NCBI GenBank assembly: GCA_022573935.1 | Contig: JACZTE010000051.1 | Location: 1 to 6,845 of the forward strand | Reading direction: 5' to 3' | DNA from: Chloroflexota bacterium | GTDB taxonomy: Bacteria; Chloroflexota; Dehalococcoidia; DSTF01; RBG-16-68-14 | Length of the DNA: 6,845 bases | Shown here: one piece after another, positions 1 to 5,998 of the stretch | Layout of the letters: each line of letters opens with the position of its first letter | Position numbering within the stretch: position 1 is the stretch's first letter | Program-made: the position numbers and the translations under genes | Notes under the pieces: generated by a model | The model's input: the letters and a program-made list of their open reading frames with translations, nothing else | Told to the model about the DNA's origin: nothing | Databases searched by the model: none

Positions 1-207
1 CGTCAGTATCGTGTTGGCGCTGACCTCTTGAGTGGCGACGATTACATCGGTCGTGGCCAGGGGTGCGACTGTGCTGTCCCCACCTCCGCCGCTGTTTTGC
101 AGCGCGACGAAGAGGAGGAGGGCCGCTATGGCCGCGAAGACGACCGCCGCGAAGATCATCGTGCGGTTCCTGCTCTCCGGTCTTGAACCTGCTACTGCTT
201 GTGCCAT
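1..207 (-). CDS. cpaB: Flp pilus assembly protein CpaB/RcpC, N-terminal part (cut by window edge)
   Basis: Only the first 69 codons are in the window and the frame is open at the edge. The protein starts MAQAVAGSRPESRNR, followed by one hydrophobic helix at residues 17-36 and a Gly/Ser-rich linker (residues 39-46). It then enters DVIVATQEVSANTILT (residues 54-69), which matches the start of the SAF domain of CpaB/RcpC ('vvvAardIpaGtvIt'). In that family the protein is anchored in the inner membrane with the SAF domain outside, and is thought to help organise the Tad secretion channel. The ATG at 207 has a strong Shine-Dalgarno AGGAGG at 216-221 with an 8-base spacer, filling most of the 17-base gap after the TadG-like gene, so the two are almost certainly co-transcribed. 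The pilus context (Flp, TadE and Tad-domain genes just upstream) supports the call. Confidence 0.85.
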   Translation of the reverse strand, partial: MAQAVAGSRPESRNRTMIFAAVVFAAIAALLLFVALQNSGGGGDSTVAPLATTDVIVATQEVSANTILT

Positions 208-224
208 GTCTCTCTCCTCCTGCT

Positions 225-1424
225 CTATTCAGCGAGCCTAATCACCTTCGTGCCAAACTCGTCAAAAGCGCCGATGTTCCCCTCCAACAGCAGAATGCTC
301 ATGAAGAAGCCCCGAATCTGAAAATTTACGCCAGCGAAATCGCATTCCCGGCTGATCTCAATCACGTTGCCGTCGTTATCGAGCACGTCACAGGCGACGA
401 GAAAGAACGCGGCAAAGCCCACAATTGGCACACTGTCGAAGCCGGTACCATCAAACTCGTCGACGATCACAATGCTGAGCACCCGCGGCGTCTCACAGTT
501 TGCAGCCACGAACGTCGCGGTCGGGCCAAGAATGATGTCGGAGATCGGTACAAACGACTCGTCGAAGTCGTCGATCGTGTCAGGAGACGCCGAGTTTAGC
601 GCGTCACATACCCCCTCGGTTGCAAGCATGTCTGCCAGCGCCTGCTTCGTCGGATTGGGCTCCAGGCCCGGCTCCGTATCGATCATCTCACCTATCTCGC
701 AGATAGCAGGCGAGCCCTCACGGATATTTTCGCGATAGACGTTCGCACCACCACTTCCCGGGCCACTGCACTCATCGCCTTCGTCCGGCCCCAGGCGGAT
801 CGCGCCGACCTGGGAGGGGTTGTCGATGCGGAAGATGCACACCTCCCCAAACTGGGGAATATACTCCCCCGCCTCCTCGTTCCATTCGAAGCAATCGCTC
901 GTAAATCTGGGGACCGACCAGGGCCTGAGGCCGCTCGTATCGCGGAGCGAGCCGGCGCGGGCGCAGGCGTGGGCGCCGATGTCCGGCGACCCGATCCCAA
1001 AGATGCCCGCAAAGAATGCCCGCGAATCGTGATCAACGTCCAGCACGACGGCGTTTAGTCTGCCGCCGGTGTCCGTTGCAGTGTGACAGTAGTCAGGATC
1101 GGTCTCGTACCCGTCGGGAAACTCCAGGCTCCTCACCGCGAGGTTCTGAAGGTCCTCGACGGGGTCGACACCATTCGCGACGGCGGACTGCTGCGTCGCG
1201 ATGTCAACGTCAGCAAACGCGCTGCCGCTGGTCAGCAGCTCGTACACGCCGGCCAGAGCGATCAGGTCGCTGTCCGTCTGTGCGCCGCGCCGCTCGCTGA
1301 ACCAGACGCCAAAGTCGATCACGATGGCGCCGACGATCGCGATGACCGTGAAGGCCCCGACAAAGAAGATTATGGTCTGTCCTCTCTGCTCCCTGAGACG
1401 GCGGATGATCCGTGCTACGAACAT
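225..1424 (-). CDS. TadG-like (Tad domain) pilus-assembly protein
   Basis: A 399-residue protein with the Tad/TadG N-terminus: basic MFVARIIRRLREQRGQT, a membrane helix at residues 18-38, then IDFGVWFSERRGAQTDSDLIALAG (residues 36-59), matching the 'DxGxxxxxRRxxQxxxDxxALAG' signature of the putative Flp pilus-assembly TadE/G-like family. SRAFFAGIFGIGSPDIGAHA (residues 134-153) and LRPWSVP (166-172) are further typical TadG-type segments. The rest should be extracellular. It carries ten cysteines (113, 154, 178, 196, 219, 242, 273, 310, 345, 361), allowing several disulfides. A Gly at 15 resembles a prepilin cleavage site, but the +5 Glu is missing (Phe20), as expected for this branch. The ATG at 1424 lies inside the end of the upstream gene (10-base overlap) with AGGAG at 1432-1436, which suggests translational coupling. 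Known family members are minor pilins or envelope components of Tad pili; the exact role here is inferred. Confidence 0.82.
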   Translation of the reverse strand: MFVARIIRRLREQRGQTIIFFVGAFTVIAIVGAIVIDFGVWFSERRGAQTDSDLIALAGVYELLTSGSAFADVDIATQQSAVANGVDPVEDLQNLAVRSLEFPDGYETDPDYCHTATDTGGRLNAVVLDVDHDSRAFFAGIFGIGSPDIGAHACARAGSLRDTSGLRPWSVPRFTSDCFEWNEEAGEYIPQFGEVCIFRIDNPSQVGAIRLGPDEGDECSGPGSGGANVYRENIREGSPAICEIGEMIDTEPGLEPNPTKQALADMLATEGVCDALNSASPDTIDDFDESFVPISDIILGPTATFVAANCETPRVLSIVIVDEFDGTGFDSVPIVGFAAFFLVACDVLDNDGNVIEISRECDFAGVNFQIRGFFMSILLLEGNIGAFDEFGTKVIRLAE

Positions 1425-2689
1425 GCGATTGCTCCTGTGACGCTTCGCTCCAGGCGGGCCGTGGCCGACGGAGTCAAGTCAACCGATAGCGGCGGCACGC
1501 CGAAGGCCGAGAAGATCTCCTTCATGATCGGGAAGTCCCACGTGAGACTGCCGCCGATGCGAACGCCGTCGCCCGGGTCACCGACGCTCGTGTTACTGTC
1601 GTCCCCATCGATGTAGCAGACGTCTACGTCGGCAAGGCCGATAATCCCCTGGGCCTGGTCAACCGTTTTCTGCTTGATGTCCAGTTCGTCCGCGTGGACC
1701 GCCGCATAGCGAGCCCCCTCCCGGACCGAATGCTGCAGCGTGATCCGCCTGTCGATCGCGATGCCGAAATCGACGATGGCGAAGAGAAAGACGAGCATGA
1801 TCGGCAGGATGAACGCGAACTCGATCAGCGCCTGGGCGCGGTCGCGATGATGGAGCCGCACCGCGGTAGCCAGCGCGGGCTGGAGCCTCGGCCGCCGGAC
1901 GGGCATGGCCGCACGCGGCCGCCAGCGCGGTATGCGGCCAACAAGAGCGCGGTAGTCGAGCGATGCCACCCACGCCACAGCGAAGGCCACCACCACGGCG
2001 CCTAGAATATCTACGACATAGTGCTCCCCTGTGAAGACCACTTCGAACGAGATCAGCGCCGCGTAGCCCAGCATGAGCAGGGCGGGAGTCCGCCAACGTT
2101 CTCGCAGGAACCACAGCGCGATCATGAGCGGGACCGCAACGTGCAGGCTGGGCATGGCCGCCAGCATGTTCGGGTCATCGATCTCTCCGCCGAAGCGAAG
2201 CGCGATGATTCTCGTCACCTCTTCGCTCGCCATCCAGGGCGGCTCCAGGGGGAACAGCGCAAAGAGAGGAAGCGCGATGAGCTGGAGCGCAATCCACCAG
2301 CGGAAGAACGAACCGATCCGGTCGGGGCGCTTCCACGTCACTAAGAGCGAGGCCAGCCCTGGTACGAAGAACCACGAAGCGTGAATGACCACGGAGGCCC
2401 ACTCGAGGGGGCCCGGCCAGAGCGTAAAGATATGCTGCTGTAGCCACAGGGTTGGCAGCGAACCGAACAGCCCTTCTTCGAGTCCAGCGCCATGAACAGG
2501 CATCCCAACGTCGTCCATCGTGCCGCGCAGGAGCGCGTACGGGCCAATTACAAGGAACGCAACGATCCACCAGAGCAGCACTCGTACGCCGCGCCGCGCG
2601 AGCAATCGCGGTACCAGCTGCCTCGTCCGCGGAAACGTCAGAGCGCCACCGATCTGATGCACTGCCGTTCGAAGTGATTCTGAGTTCAT
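1415..2689 (-). CDS. PAP2-superfamily membrane enzyme fused to a TadE-like pseudopilin
   Basis: One uninterrupted 424-codon frame encodes two domains. Residues 38-243 hold six hydrophobic helices (about 38-55, 96-117, 130-147, 178-195, 201-218, 224-243) and the two C-terminal PAP2 motifs: MPSLHVA with His183, and GEHYVVD with His223 and Asp227. This pattern is that of the PAP2_3/Aur1-like branch of lipid phosphatases and phosphotransferases. An Arg-rich cytoplasmic linker (246-284) leads to RAQALIEFAFILPIMLVFLFAIVDFG (284-309), a classical TadE prepilin segment with Glu290 at +5 of a possible processing site after Ala285, then HSVREGARYAAV (320-331) typical of TadE. The start ATG at 2689 keeps all helices but has only a weak Shine-Dalgarno; an in-frame stop lies a little upstream. 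Met262 (1906) could in principle start TadE alone but has no clear ribosome site. The 3' end overlaps the TadG-like gene. Domain calls are firm; substrate and purpose of the fusion are unknown. Confidence 0.85.
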   Translation of the reverse strand: MNSESLRTAVHQIGGALTFPRTRQLVPRLLARRGVRVLLWWIVAFLVIGPYALLRGTMDDVGMPVHGAGLEEGLFGSLPTLWLQQHIFTLWPGPLEWASVVIHASWFFVPGLASLLVTWKRPDRIGSFFRWWIALQLIALPLFALFPLEPPWMASEEVTRIIALRFGGEIDDPNMLAAMPSLHVAVPLMIALWFLRERWRTPALLMLGYAALISFEVVFTGEHYVVDILGAVVVAFAVAWVASLDYRALVGRIPRWRPRAAMPVRRPRLQPALATAVRLHHRDRAQALIEFAFILPIMLVFLFAIVDFGIAIDRRITLQHSVREGARYAAVHADELDIKQKTVDQAQGIIGLADVDVCYIDGDDSNTSVGDPGDGVRIGGSLTWDFPIMKEIFSAFGVPPLSVDLTPSATARLERSVTGAIACS

Positions 2690-2769
2690 TACAACTGACT
2701 CGCCCTTAATCCTGCTCCATTACTGCGGACCTAGTCCGCTCTCTTAGACACTTCACCGTGATCGAGCGG

Positions 2770-2800
2770 TGGGCGGGCGGACGAACATGCCGCCCGCCCA
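2770..2800 (-). terminator. GC-rich stem-loop after the pilin gene (terminator, attenuator or mRNA stabiliser)
   Basis: A perfect 11-base inverted repeat, TGGGCGGGCGG at 2770-2780 and CCGCCCGCCCA at 2790-2800, encloses a 9-base loop. It begins 22 bases past the pilin stop codon and sits between that gene and the PAP2-TadE gene. On the minus strand no T-run follows, so it is not a textbook intrinsic terminator. An attenuating or RNA-protecting hairpin that leaves much pilin mRNA and little downstream mRNA is the simplest reading, but this is inference. Confidence 0.55.
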
Positions 2801-2822
2801 TCGTTTGCGAACAACTCCTCTG

Positions 2823-3059
2823 CTATGGGCCAGGGTCACAGACCGTGCTGGCGGTGAAGTCGATGCAGTTCCTGATGCCGCCCGCCATGGCTGTGAGGGC
2901 GTCACCAAAGAGCAAGGCAACCGCGATGATGGACACGGCTATGAGGCCACCCAGTAGGGAGTACTCCAACAGGTCCTGGCCCCGCTGCTCGGAGAACCGA
3001 GCACGCAGGCCGGAGAATGCGGTCATCATGCGCAACAGCGCAGTGTTTATGGATACCAT
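2823..3059 (-). CDS. flp: Flp-type major pilin precursor
   Basis: A 78-residue protein with the hallmark Flp prepilin motif RGQDLLEYSLLGG: cleavage by the Tad prepilin peptidase is expected after Gly27, giving a mature pilin of 51 residues starting QDLLEYS with Glu at +5 and Tyr at +6. The 27-residue leader is basic and of normal Flp length. Residues 35-53 form the hydrophobic helix that packs in the fibre, and the short tail holds two cysteines (65 and 74) that could form a disulfide. The ATG at 3059 is chosen because AGGAGG lies at 3069-3074 with a 9-base spacer and gives a normal leader. A GTG at 3206 in the same frame would add 49 non-conserved residues. It is the first pilus gene here, preceded by a long leader with a conserved repeat and followed by a strong hairpin, as expected for an abundantly made subunit. 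Confidence 0.93.
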   Translation of the reverse strand: MVSINTALLRMMTAFSGLRARFSEQRGQDLLEYSLLGGLIAVSIIAVALLFGDALTAMAGGIRNCIDFTASTVCDPGP

Positions 3060-3220
3060 GTGATTATTCCTCCTAATACTGATGTTCTTGTTCTGTCTGT
3101 TCGGTTTGTTCAGGCCAGTCCCTGCCTTGCCTATGCCCCTCTGGACGGTTGCTCTCCTTGCCGTACCGTCATGGGAACTGCTTGTTGTATTTTTCCTGGC
3201 CCCCACCTCCTTTCACTCAC
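3060..3220 (-). promoter_or_regulatory. Pilin upstream leader with strong ribosome site and GAACA repeats
   Basis: This gap precedes the pilin. Next to the start codon is AGGAGG (3069-3074). Just beyond are four minus-strand copies of GAACA at 3083-3087, 3089-3093, 3098-3102 and 3107-3111, the last three at a 9-base period. Further out is a purine-rich stretch, GAAAGGAGGTGGGGGCC, around 3199-3215, which resembles a second Shine-Dalgarno but has no plausible start codon at the right distance. I could not identify a convincing -10 box, so the transcription start is unknown. The region probably serves as a long 5' leader or promoter of flp. Confidence 0.45.
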
Positions 3221-3280
3221 TAAACAGCCGATTACGCCAACTGTTACAGAGGGGCGTATCTGCCATGCTGCGTCAGGCGG
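3221..3280 (-). repeat. 60-base direct repeat, copy A, upstream of the pilin gene
   Basis: Aligned without gaps to 5939-5998, this copy is identical at 50 of 60 positions, with 44 of the first 50 matching. On the minus strand the core reads CTGTAACAGTTGGCGTAATC followed by GGCTGTTTA. It holds two imperfect half-sites, GTAACAGTTG and GTAATCGGCTG, starting 12 bases apart. The far end overlaps the last codons and stop of the kinase-like gene (stop at 3273-3275), but the conserved core is intergenic. A TTGGCG hexamer (3235-3240) sits where the other copy has TTGACG, but no good -10 follows here. Likely a shared regulator-binding site; that function is inferred. Confidence 0.6.
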
Positions 3281-4160
3281 ACGCGCTCTCTAACGCTTCC
3301 GCTGGAAGGGGCAACGTCAGGCACAACGCCAGGGCCGCCGGCCCTGCTAGCTCTACCCAGAGCATCCCCCCTTGCTCCCGTATCTCACGCGCTACCGCCG
3401 TCAGCGCGGCGCGCTCTTCCCGTAGCTCCGCGGCAATGTCCGCCACTGGCCGGCGGCTGGCCTTGCCGTCCGACGTCTTGACATCGATCACCCACTTGTC
3501 GTGGGCTGCGTGGGCGTCGATGGAGATCGCGACGCCGGTTGGCGCCAGCGACACGAGAAGCCGGAGCAGCGCGCTGAATATGTGCCGCAGCTTGGCGGGG
3601 TTGCCGAGCACGTACCCATGGGCTCCAGAGACCACGGTGTTGAAGCGCTGTCGCTTCCGCTTCGCCTCGCTGTATACCGTTGCGGCAGCGCGTTCGATGA
3701 TCTCCTCCAGCTCGACCTGCTCTAGATGCGAGCCGTTGCCGTTGTCCGTGGCGGCCTCATCCCACATGCCGGCGCTGATGCTGCTGTCGACGAGGTGGGT
3801 GATCTCACGCGCCGTCAGCTGCCCGGGAACAAAACGGAAGGTGCTGCCGCGGCGTCGCTTCAGCGTAAGCGGCAGAGCGCTGGCGCTGCCGATCAGGATG
3901 GTATGGAGCGGTAGCTGCACGCCGTCCAGCGCGGCAGAGAGCGCCTCCGCCTCCTCGCTGTCACGAACGATCAACGCCGCTACGTCAAACTGCTGGTGAT
4001 CCAGCAACCGGTGCAGCTCGGCCGGCGTCGCCGCTTCGTGGTGTGAATGGCCAGCCGCGCTTAGGGTCCTTGCGAGCGCCTGCCGTCTTCGCGCATCCTT
4101 CGCATAGACAGCAATGTGACCTTGCGTCCTGGGCTTATCCATCCGCGCTTTTACAACCAC
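3273..4160 (-). CDS. Degenerate histidine-kinase-like protein (receiver-like plus HATPase-like domains)
   Basis: A 295-residue soluble protein. Residues 14-127 read like a receiver fold (GHIAVYAKDARRRQALARTL at the start, FDVAALIV as strand 3, PLHTILIG as strand 4), but the phospho-Asp position is Ile64. Residues 148-286 resemble a histidine-kinase ATPase domain: VELEEIIERA, then GNPAKLRHIFSALLRLLVSLAP, then IREQGGMLWVEL and LALCLTLPLP as the final strands. The N-box Asn is replaced (Leu201), no DxGxG or GxGLG box is visible, and there is no H-box histidine motif, so kinase activity is unlikely. The GTG at 4160 is preferred over ATG 4142 because AAAGGA lies at 4169-4174 with an 8-base spacer. 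It follows the 4918-4181 regulator by 20 bases, so they are probably one operon. Likely a protein-protein adaptor; the domain calls are moderately sure, the role is inference. Confidence 0.7.
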   Translation of the reverse strand: MVVKARMDKPRTQGHIAVYAKDARRRQALARTLSAAGHSHHEAATPAELHRLLDHQQFDVAALIVRDSEEAEALSAALDGVQLPLHTILIGSASALPLTLKRRRGSTFRFVPGQLTAREITHLVDSSISAGMWDEAATDNGNGSHLEQVELEEIIERAAATVYSEAKRKRQRFNTVVSGAHGYVLGNPAKLRHIFSALLRLLVSLAPTGVAISIDAHAAHDKWVIDVKTSDGKASRRPVADIAAELREERAALTAVAREIREQGGMLWVELAGPAALALCLTLPLPAEALESASA

Positions 4161-4180
4161 TCAGCACGTCCTTTCGCTAT

Positions 4181-4918
4181 TCATGACTGCACGTTGTTAG
4201 CGAGCCTGTAGCCGATCCCCCGCTGGCTCACGACCAGCGGGGGACGATTTCGTCCCGCTTCTAGCTTTCTACGCAAGTAACTGATATACAAGCGAAGCAT
4301 CTTGTGACGGTGACTACCCGGCGCGCCCCAAACCTCAGCAACCAATTCTTCGTGGCGCGCCGTCCTCCCGGAGCGCCGAGCGAGCGCGACGAGCAGTCGA
4401 AACTCGGTGGGAGTCAATGCGATGTGCTGTCCAGAGACCATGACCGCATGCCTTGCCGGGTCGATCACGAGGTCTCCGAATCGATAGGTCACCGAGTCCC
4501 CCGGCGGGAAGCTTTCGCGGCGATGCTGTCGCGGTTCTATTCGCCGCCGGGTACCGATAGCGGCGGTGATTCTCGCCGCCAGTTCGCGCCGGCCGAGCGC
4601 AGCAGACATCACCGTATCCGCCCCGGCTTCGAGACACGCAGCAACGGTCTCATCGCGGACGAGAGGGTCATCGTCACTGTCACGAAGGAGGACGATCATC
4701 GGCGATGTGCAGGCCCATCTCAGGGCCGCGCACCGCTCGACGGCCTCAGCGGACGTCAACAGGGCAACGATGGGGATCTGCGAAGCGTCCTGAAGTCGGC
4801 GGACCGCTTCATCTAGATTGCGGACATGCTTGATGATGAATCCGGATTGGGCGAGACGGCCGGAAACGCCGTCAGCGCCCTCTCCGCAATCATCAAACAG
4901 GAGAATATGGTTACCCAC
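4181..4918 (-). CDS. OmpR-type winged-helix regulator with degenerate receiver domain (first paralogue)
   Basis: A 245-residue two-domain regulator. Residues 1-122 have the receiver layout: HILLFDD gives the acidic pair Asp9/Asp10, SPMIVLL is strand 4, and EAGADTVM is the segment before strand 5. However, the phosphorylation site falls on Thr56 (IPIVALLT) and the strand-5 Lys is Ala106, so classical phosphotransfer should not occur. Residues 144-240 are a clear OmpR/PhoB DNA-binding domain: FGDLVIDPARHAVMV, LTPTEFRLLVAL, ELVAEVWG, LRLYISYLRRKLEA and RGIGYRL. The GTG start at 4918 has AGGGGG a few bases upstream, and an in-frame TAG lies just before it. Strongly similar in its second half to the neighbouring 5822-5082 regulator, suggesting an old tandem duplication. 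The kinase-like gene follows after 20 bases. Probably a regulator of local genes, activated by something other than phosphorylation (inference). Confidence 0.85.
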   Translation of the reverse strand: MGNHILLFDDCGEGADGVSGRLAQSGFIIKHVRNLDEAVRRLQDASQIPIVALLTSAEAVERCAALRWACTSPMIVLLRDSDDDPLVRDETVAACLEAGADTVMSAALGRRELAARITAAIGTRRRIEPRQHRRESFPPGDSVTYRFGDLVIDPARHAVMVSGQHIALTPTEFRLLVALARRSGRTARHEELVAEVWGAPGSHRHKMLRLYISYLRRKLEAGRNRPPLVVSQRGIGYRLANNVQS

Positions 4919-5041
4919 CCCAGCCCCCTAGTTTGAATCTCGGGGCAAGCCTACCGCCAGGGCCGCGACAAAACGCCAAGAACCAGGCATGAATTTACTA
5001 TGAATACTCTAGGCTAATGCTGTGAGAGGGTTAGGAAATTA

Positions 5042-5062
5042 CTTAGGGGGCAGCGCCCTAAG
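5042..5062 (-). terminator. Terminator-like hairpin between the two regulators
   Basis: CTTAGGG at 5042-5048 pairs with CCCTAAG at 5056-5062 around a 7-base loop. On the minus strand it starts about 20 bases after the stop codon of the 5822-5082 regulator (5082-5084) and is followed by TAATTTCC, a short, broken T-tract. It could partly terminate that gene's transcript before the next regulator. The stem is only 7 pairs, so the call is tentative. Confidence 0.45.
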
Positions 5063-5081
5063 CGCGACAGAGCACCGCGGT

Positions 5082-5822
5082 TTACGAAGGTTCAGATTCA
5101 AGCACGGGCTGGAATCGATAGCCGATCCCCCACTCGCTGAGGATGATGCGTGGGCTCGCCCGATCGGCCTCCAGCTTTTCCCGCAGGTAGCGGATGTAGA
5201 GGTGCAAATAGTGGCGTGAATCGACATACTCTGCGCCCCAAACTCGAGACATTAGGTAGTCATGCGTTACCACCTTGCCCTGCGCGGAAACGAGACACGC
5301 CAGCAAGCGGAACTCGATAGGCGAGAGGAGGAATGTTCGACCGCAGAACTCTGCAGACTGTTCATCCGCTGAAAGAACCATCCCCCCAAACTCTGTCTTC
5401 GTCGCGGCGACTCCGGCGCGGCTCATGCGGCGTGCCAATGCCCGGACACGGGCAACCAGTTCATGTTCGCGCATAGGCAGCACGAGGTATTCGTCGGCGC
5501 CGGCTGATAGGGCCTGGGTGATGGCGAGTTCCTCGCCAAGATTCGACAAGACGACGATAGGCCGCTCGGTTGCTTGCCGGACGCGGTCGCAAGCCTTCAG
5601 CAGCTGCTCTTTGTCGGATGGAGGCTCCAGGAGGATAAGATCCGGCTGAACCTCCTCAATCAGACTGCTGCTAGGTCGCGACAACGGACACGTCATTACC
5701 TCGATAGATCCATCTTCTGACAACCAGCGAACGAACGTTGCCGCCTGATCTGCATCAGTATACAGCAGCAACAAAAAGATGCCTGGCTCGCGGCCATTGT
5801 CTCGAACACCGGTCTCGGACAT
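5082..5822 (-). CDS. OmpR-type winged-helix regulator with Asp-to-Glu receiver (second paralogue)
   Basis: Read from ATG 5822 this is 246 residues, matching its paralogue's 245. Residues 14-131 form a receiver-like domain: IFLLLLYTDAD, QPDLILLEPPSD, RPIVVLSNLGEE, SAGADEYLVLP. The phospho-acceptor Asp is Glu66, the strand-4 Ser/Thr is kept (Ser93), and the conserved Lys is Leu115; Glu often mimics a permanently phosphorylated state. Residues 145-238 are a full winged helix: FGGMVLSADEQ, LSPIEFRLLACL, YLMSRVWGAEY, YLHLYIRYLREKLEADR, WGIGYRF. In-frame starts further out (TTG 5945, ATG 5933) sit on or beside the promoter-like sequence and add unrelated residues; ATG 5822 has AAGGA at 5834-5838, with a rather long 11-base spacer. 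Repeat copy B lies upstream. It may bind the repeat and control both itself and the pilin (inference). Confidence 0.85.
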   Translation of the reverse strand: MSETGVRDNGREPGIFLLLLYTDADQAATFVRWLSEDGSIEVMTCPLSRPSSSLIEEVQPDLILLEPPSDKEQLLKACDRVRQATERPIVVLSNLGEELAITQALSAGADEYLVLPMREHELVARVRALARRMSRAGVAATKTEFGGMVLSADEQSAEFCGRTFLLSPIEFRLLACLVSAQGKVVTHDYLMSRVWGAEYVDSRHYLHLYIRYLREKLEADRASPRIILSEWGIGYRFQPVLESEPS

Positions 5823-5929
5823 GCCTGTGCCTATCCTTCCAGCCACTGACCTGGCGGTCCAACATCCCACCTGGCAGTGCATGGGCGTAATTTCGCCTTC
5901 GGAGGCCCTCGCCCCCAACGGCACATCAG

Positions 5930-5958
5930 ACATTATAGTAAACAACCGATTACGTCAA
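5930..5958 (-). promoter_or_regulatory. Candidate promoter of the 5822-5082 regulator
   Basis: On the minus strand TTGACG (5953-5958) is followed after 17 bases by TAATGT (5930-5935); the overlapping TATAAT (5932-5937) is a better -10 box but gives a 15-base spacer. Transcription would begin near 5920-5925, leaving a leader of about 100 bases before ATG 5822. It is embedded in repeat copy B, so a protein bound to the repeat would contact the -35 region. Prediction from sequence only. Confidence 0.45.
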
Positions 5959-5998
5959 CTATTACAGAGCGTCGTATCTGCCCTGATGCGGTAGGCGC
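5939..5998 (-). repeat. 60-base direct repeat, copy B, upstream of the 5822-5082 regulator
   Basis: Matches copy A (3221-3280) at 50 of 60 positions, same orientation relative to the gene that follows. The minus-strand core is CTGTAATAGTTGACGTAATC followed by GGTTGTTTA, with half-sites GTAATAGTTG and GTAATCGGTTG starting 12 bases apart. Head-to-tail half-sites are the usual target geometry of OmpR/PhoB-type regulators, two of which are encoded here. This copy overlaps the 3' end of the FHA gene, whose stop is at 5955-5957. I found no third copy in the window; the gap before the 4918-4181 regulator does not contain it. Confidence 0.6.

Noticed and set aside
1415..1906. TadE translated on its own from Met262 of the fusion
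   Set aside because: There is no clear Shine-Dalgarno before 1906 and the frame is continuous with PAP2; kept only as an alternative.
3144..3170. Inverted repeat GACGGT / ACCGTC in the pilin leader
   Set aside because: Only six pairs with a 15-base loop, within what chance would give, and not followed by a T-run.
2823..3206. Longer pilin frame of 127 residues starting from GTG 3206
   Set aside because: The extra 49 residues are not Flp-like, the purine-rich stretch directly abuts the GTG without a proper spacer, and ATG 3059 has an ideal ribosome site and gives a normal leader length.
3082..3999. Long plus-strand open frame of 305 codons
   Set aside because: It lies antisense to the kinase-like gene, is Ser/Arg/Ala-rich with no recognisable domain, and its length is explained by the GC-rich codon use of the gene on the other strand.
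4919..5081. Promoter of the 4918-4181 regulator
   Set aside because: AT-rich patches around 4990-5015 exist, but no pair of -35 and -10 boxes with acceptable spacing was convincing, and repeat A/B is absent here.
5823..5945. N-terminal extension of the 5822-5082 regulator from TTG 5945 or ATG 5933
   Set aside because: These starts fall on or beside the candidate -10 region, and the added residues have no receiver similarity; ATG 5822 gives the same length as the paralogue.
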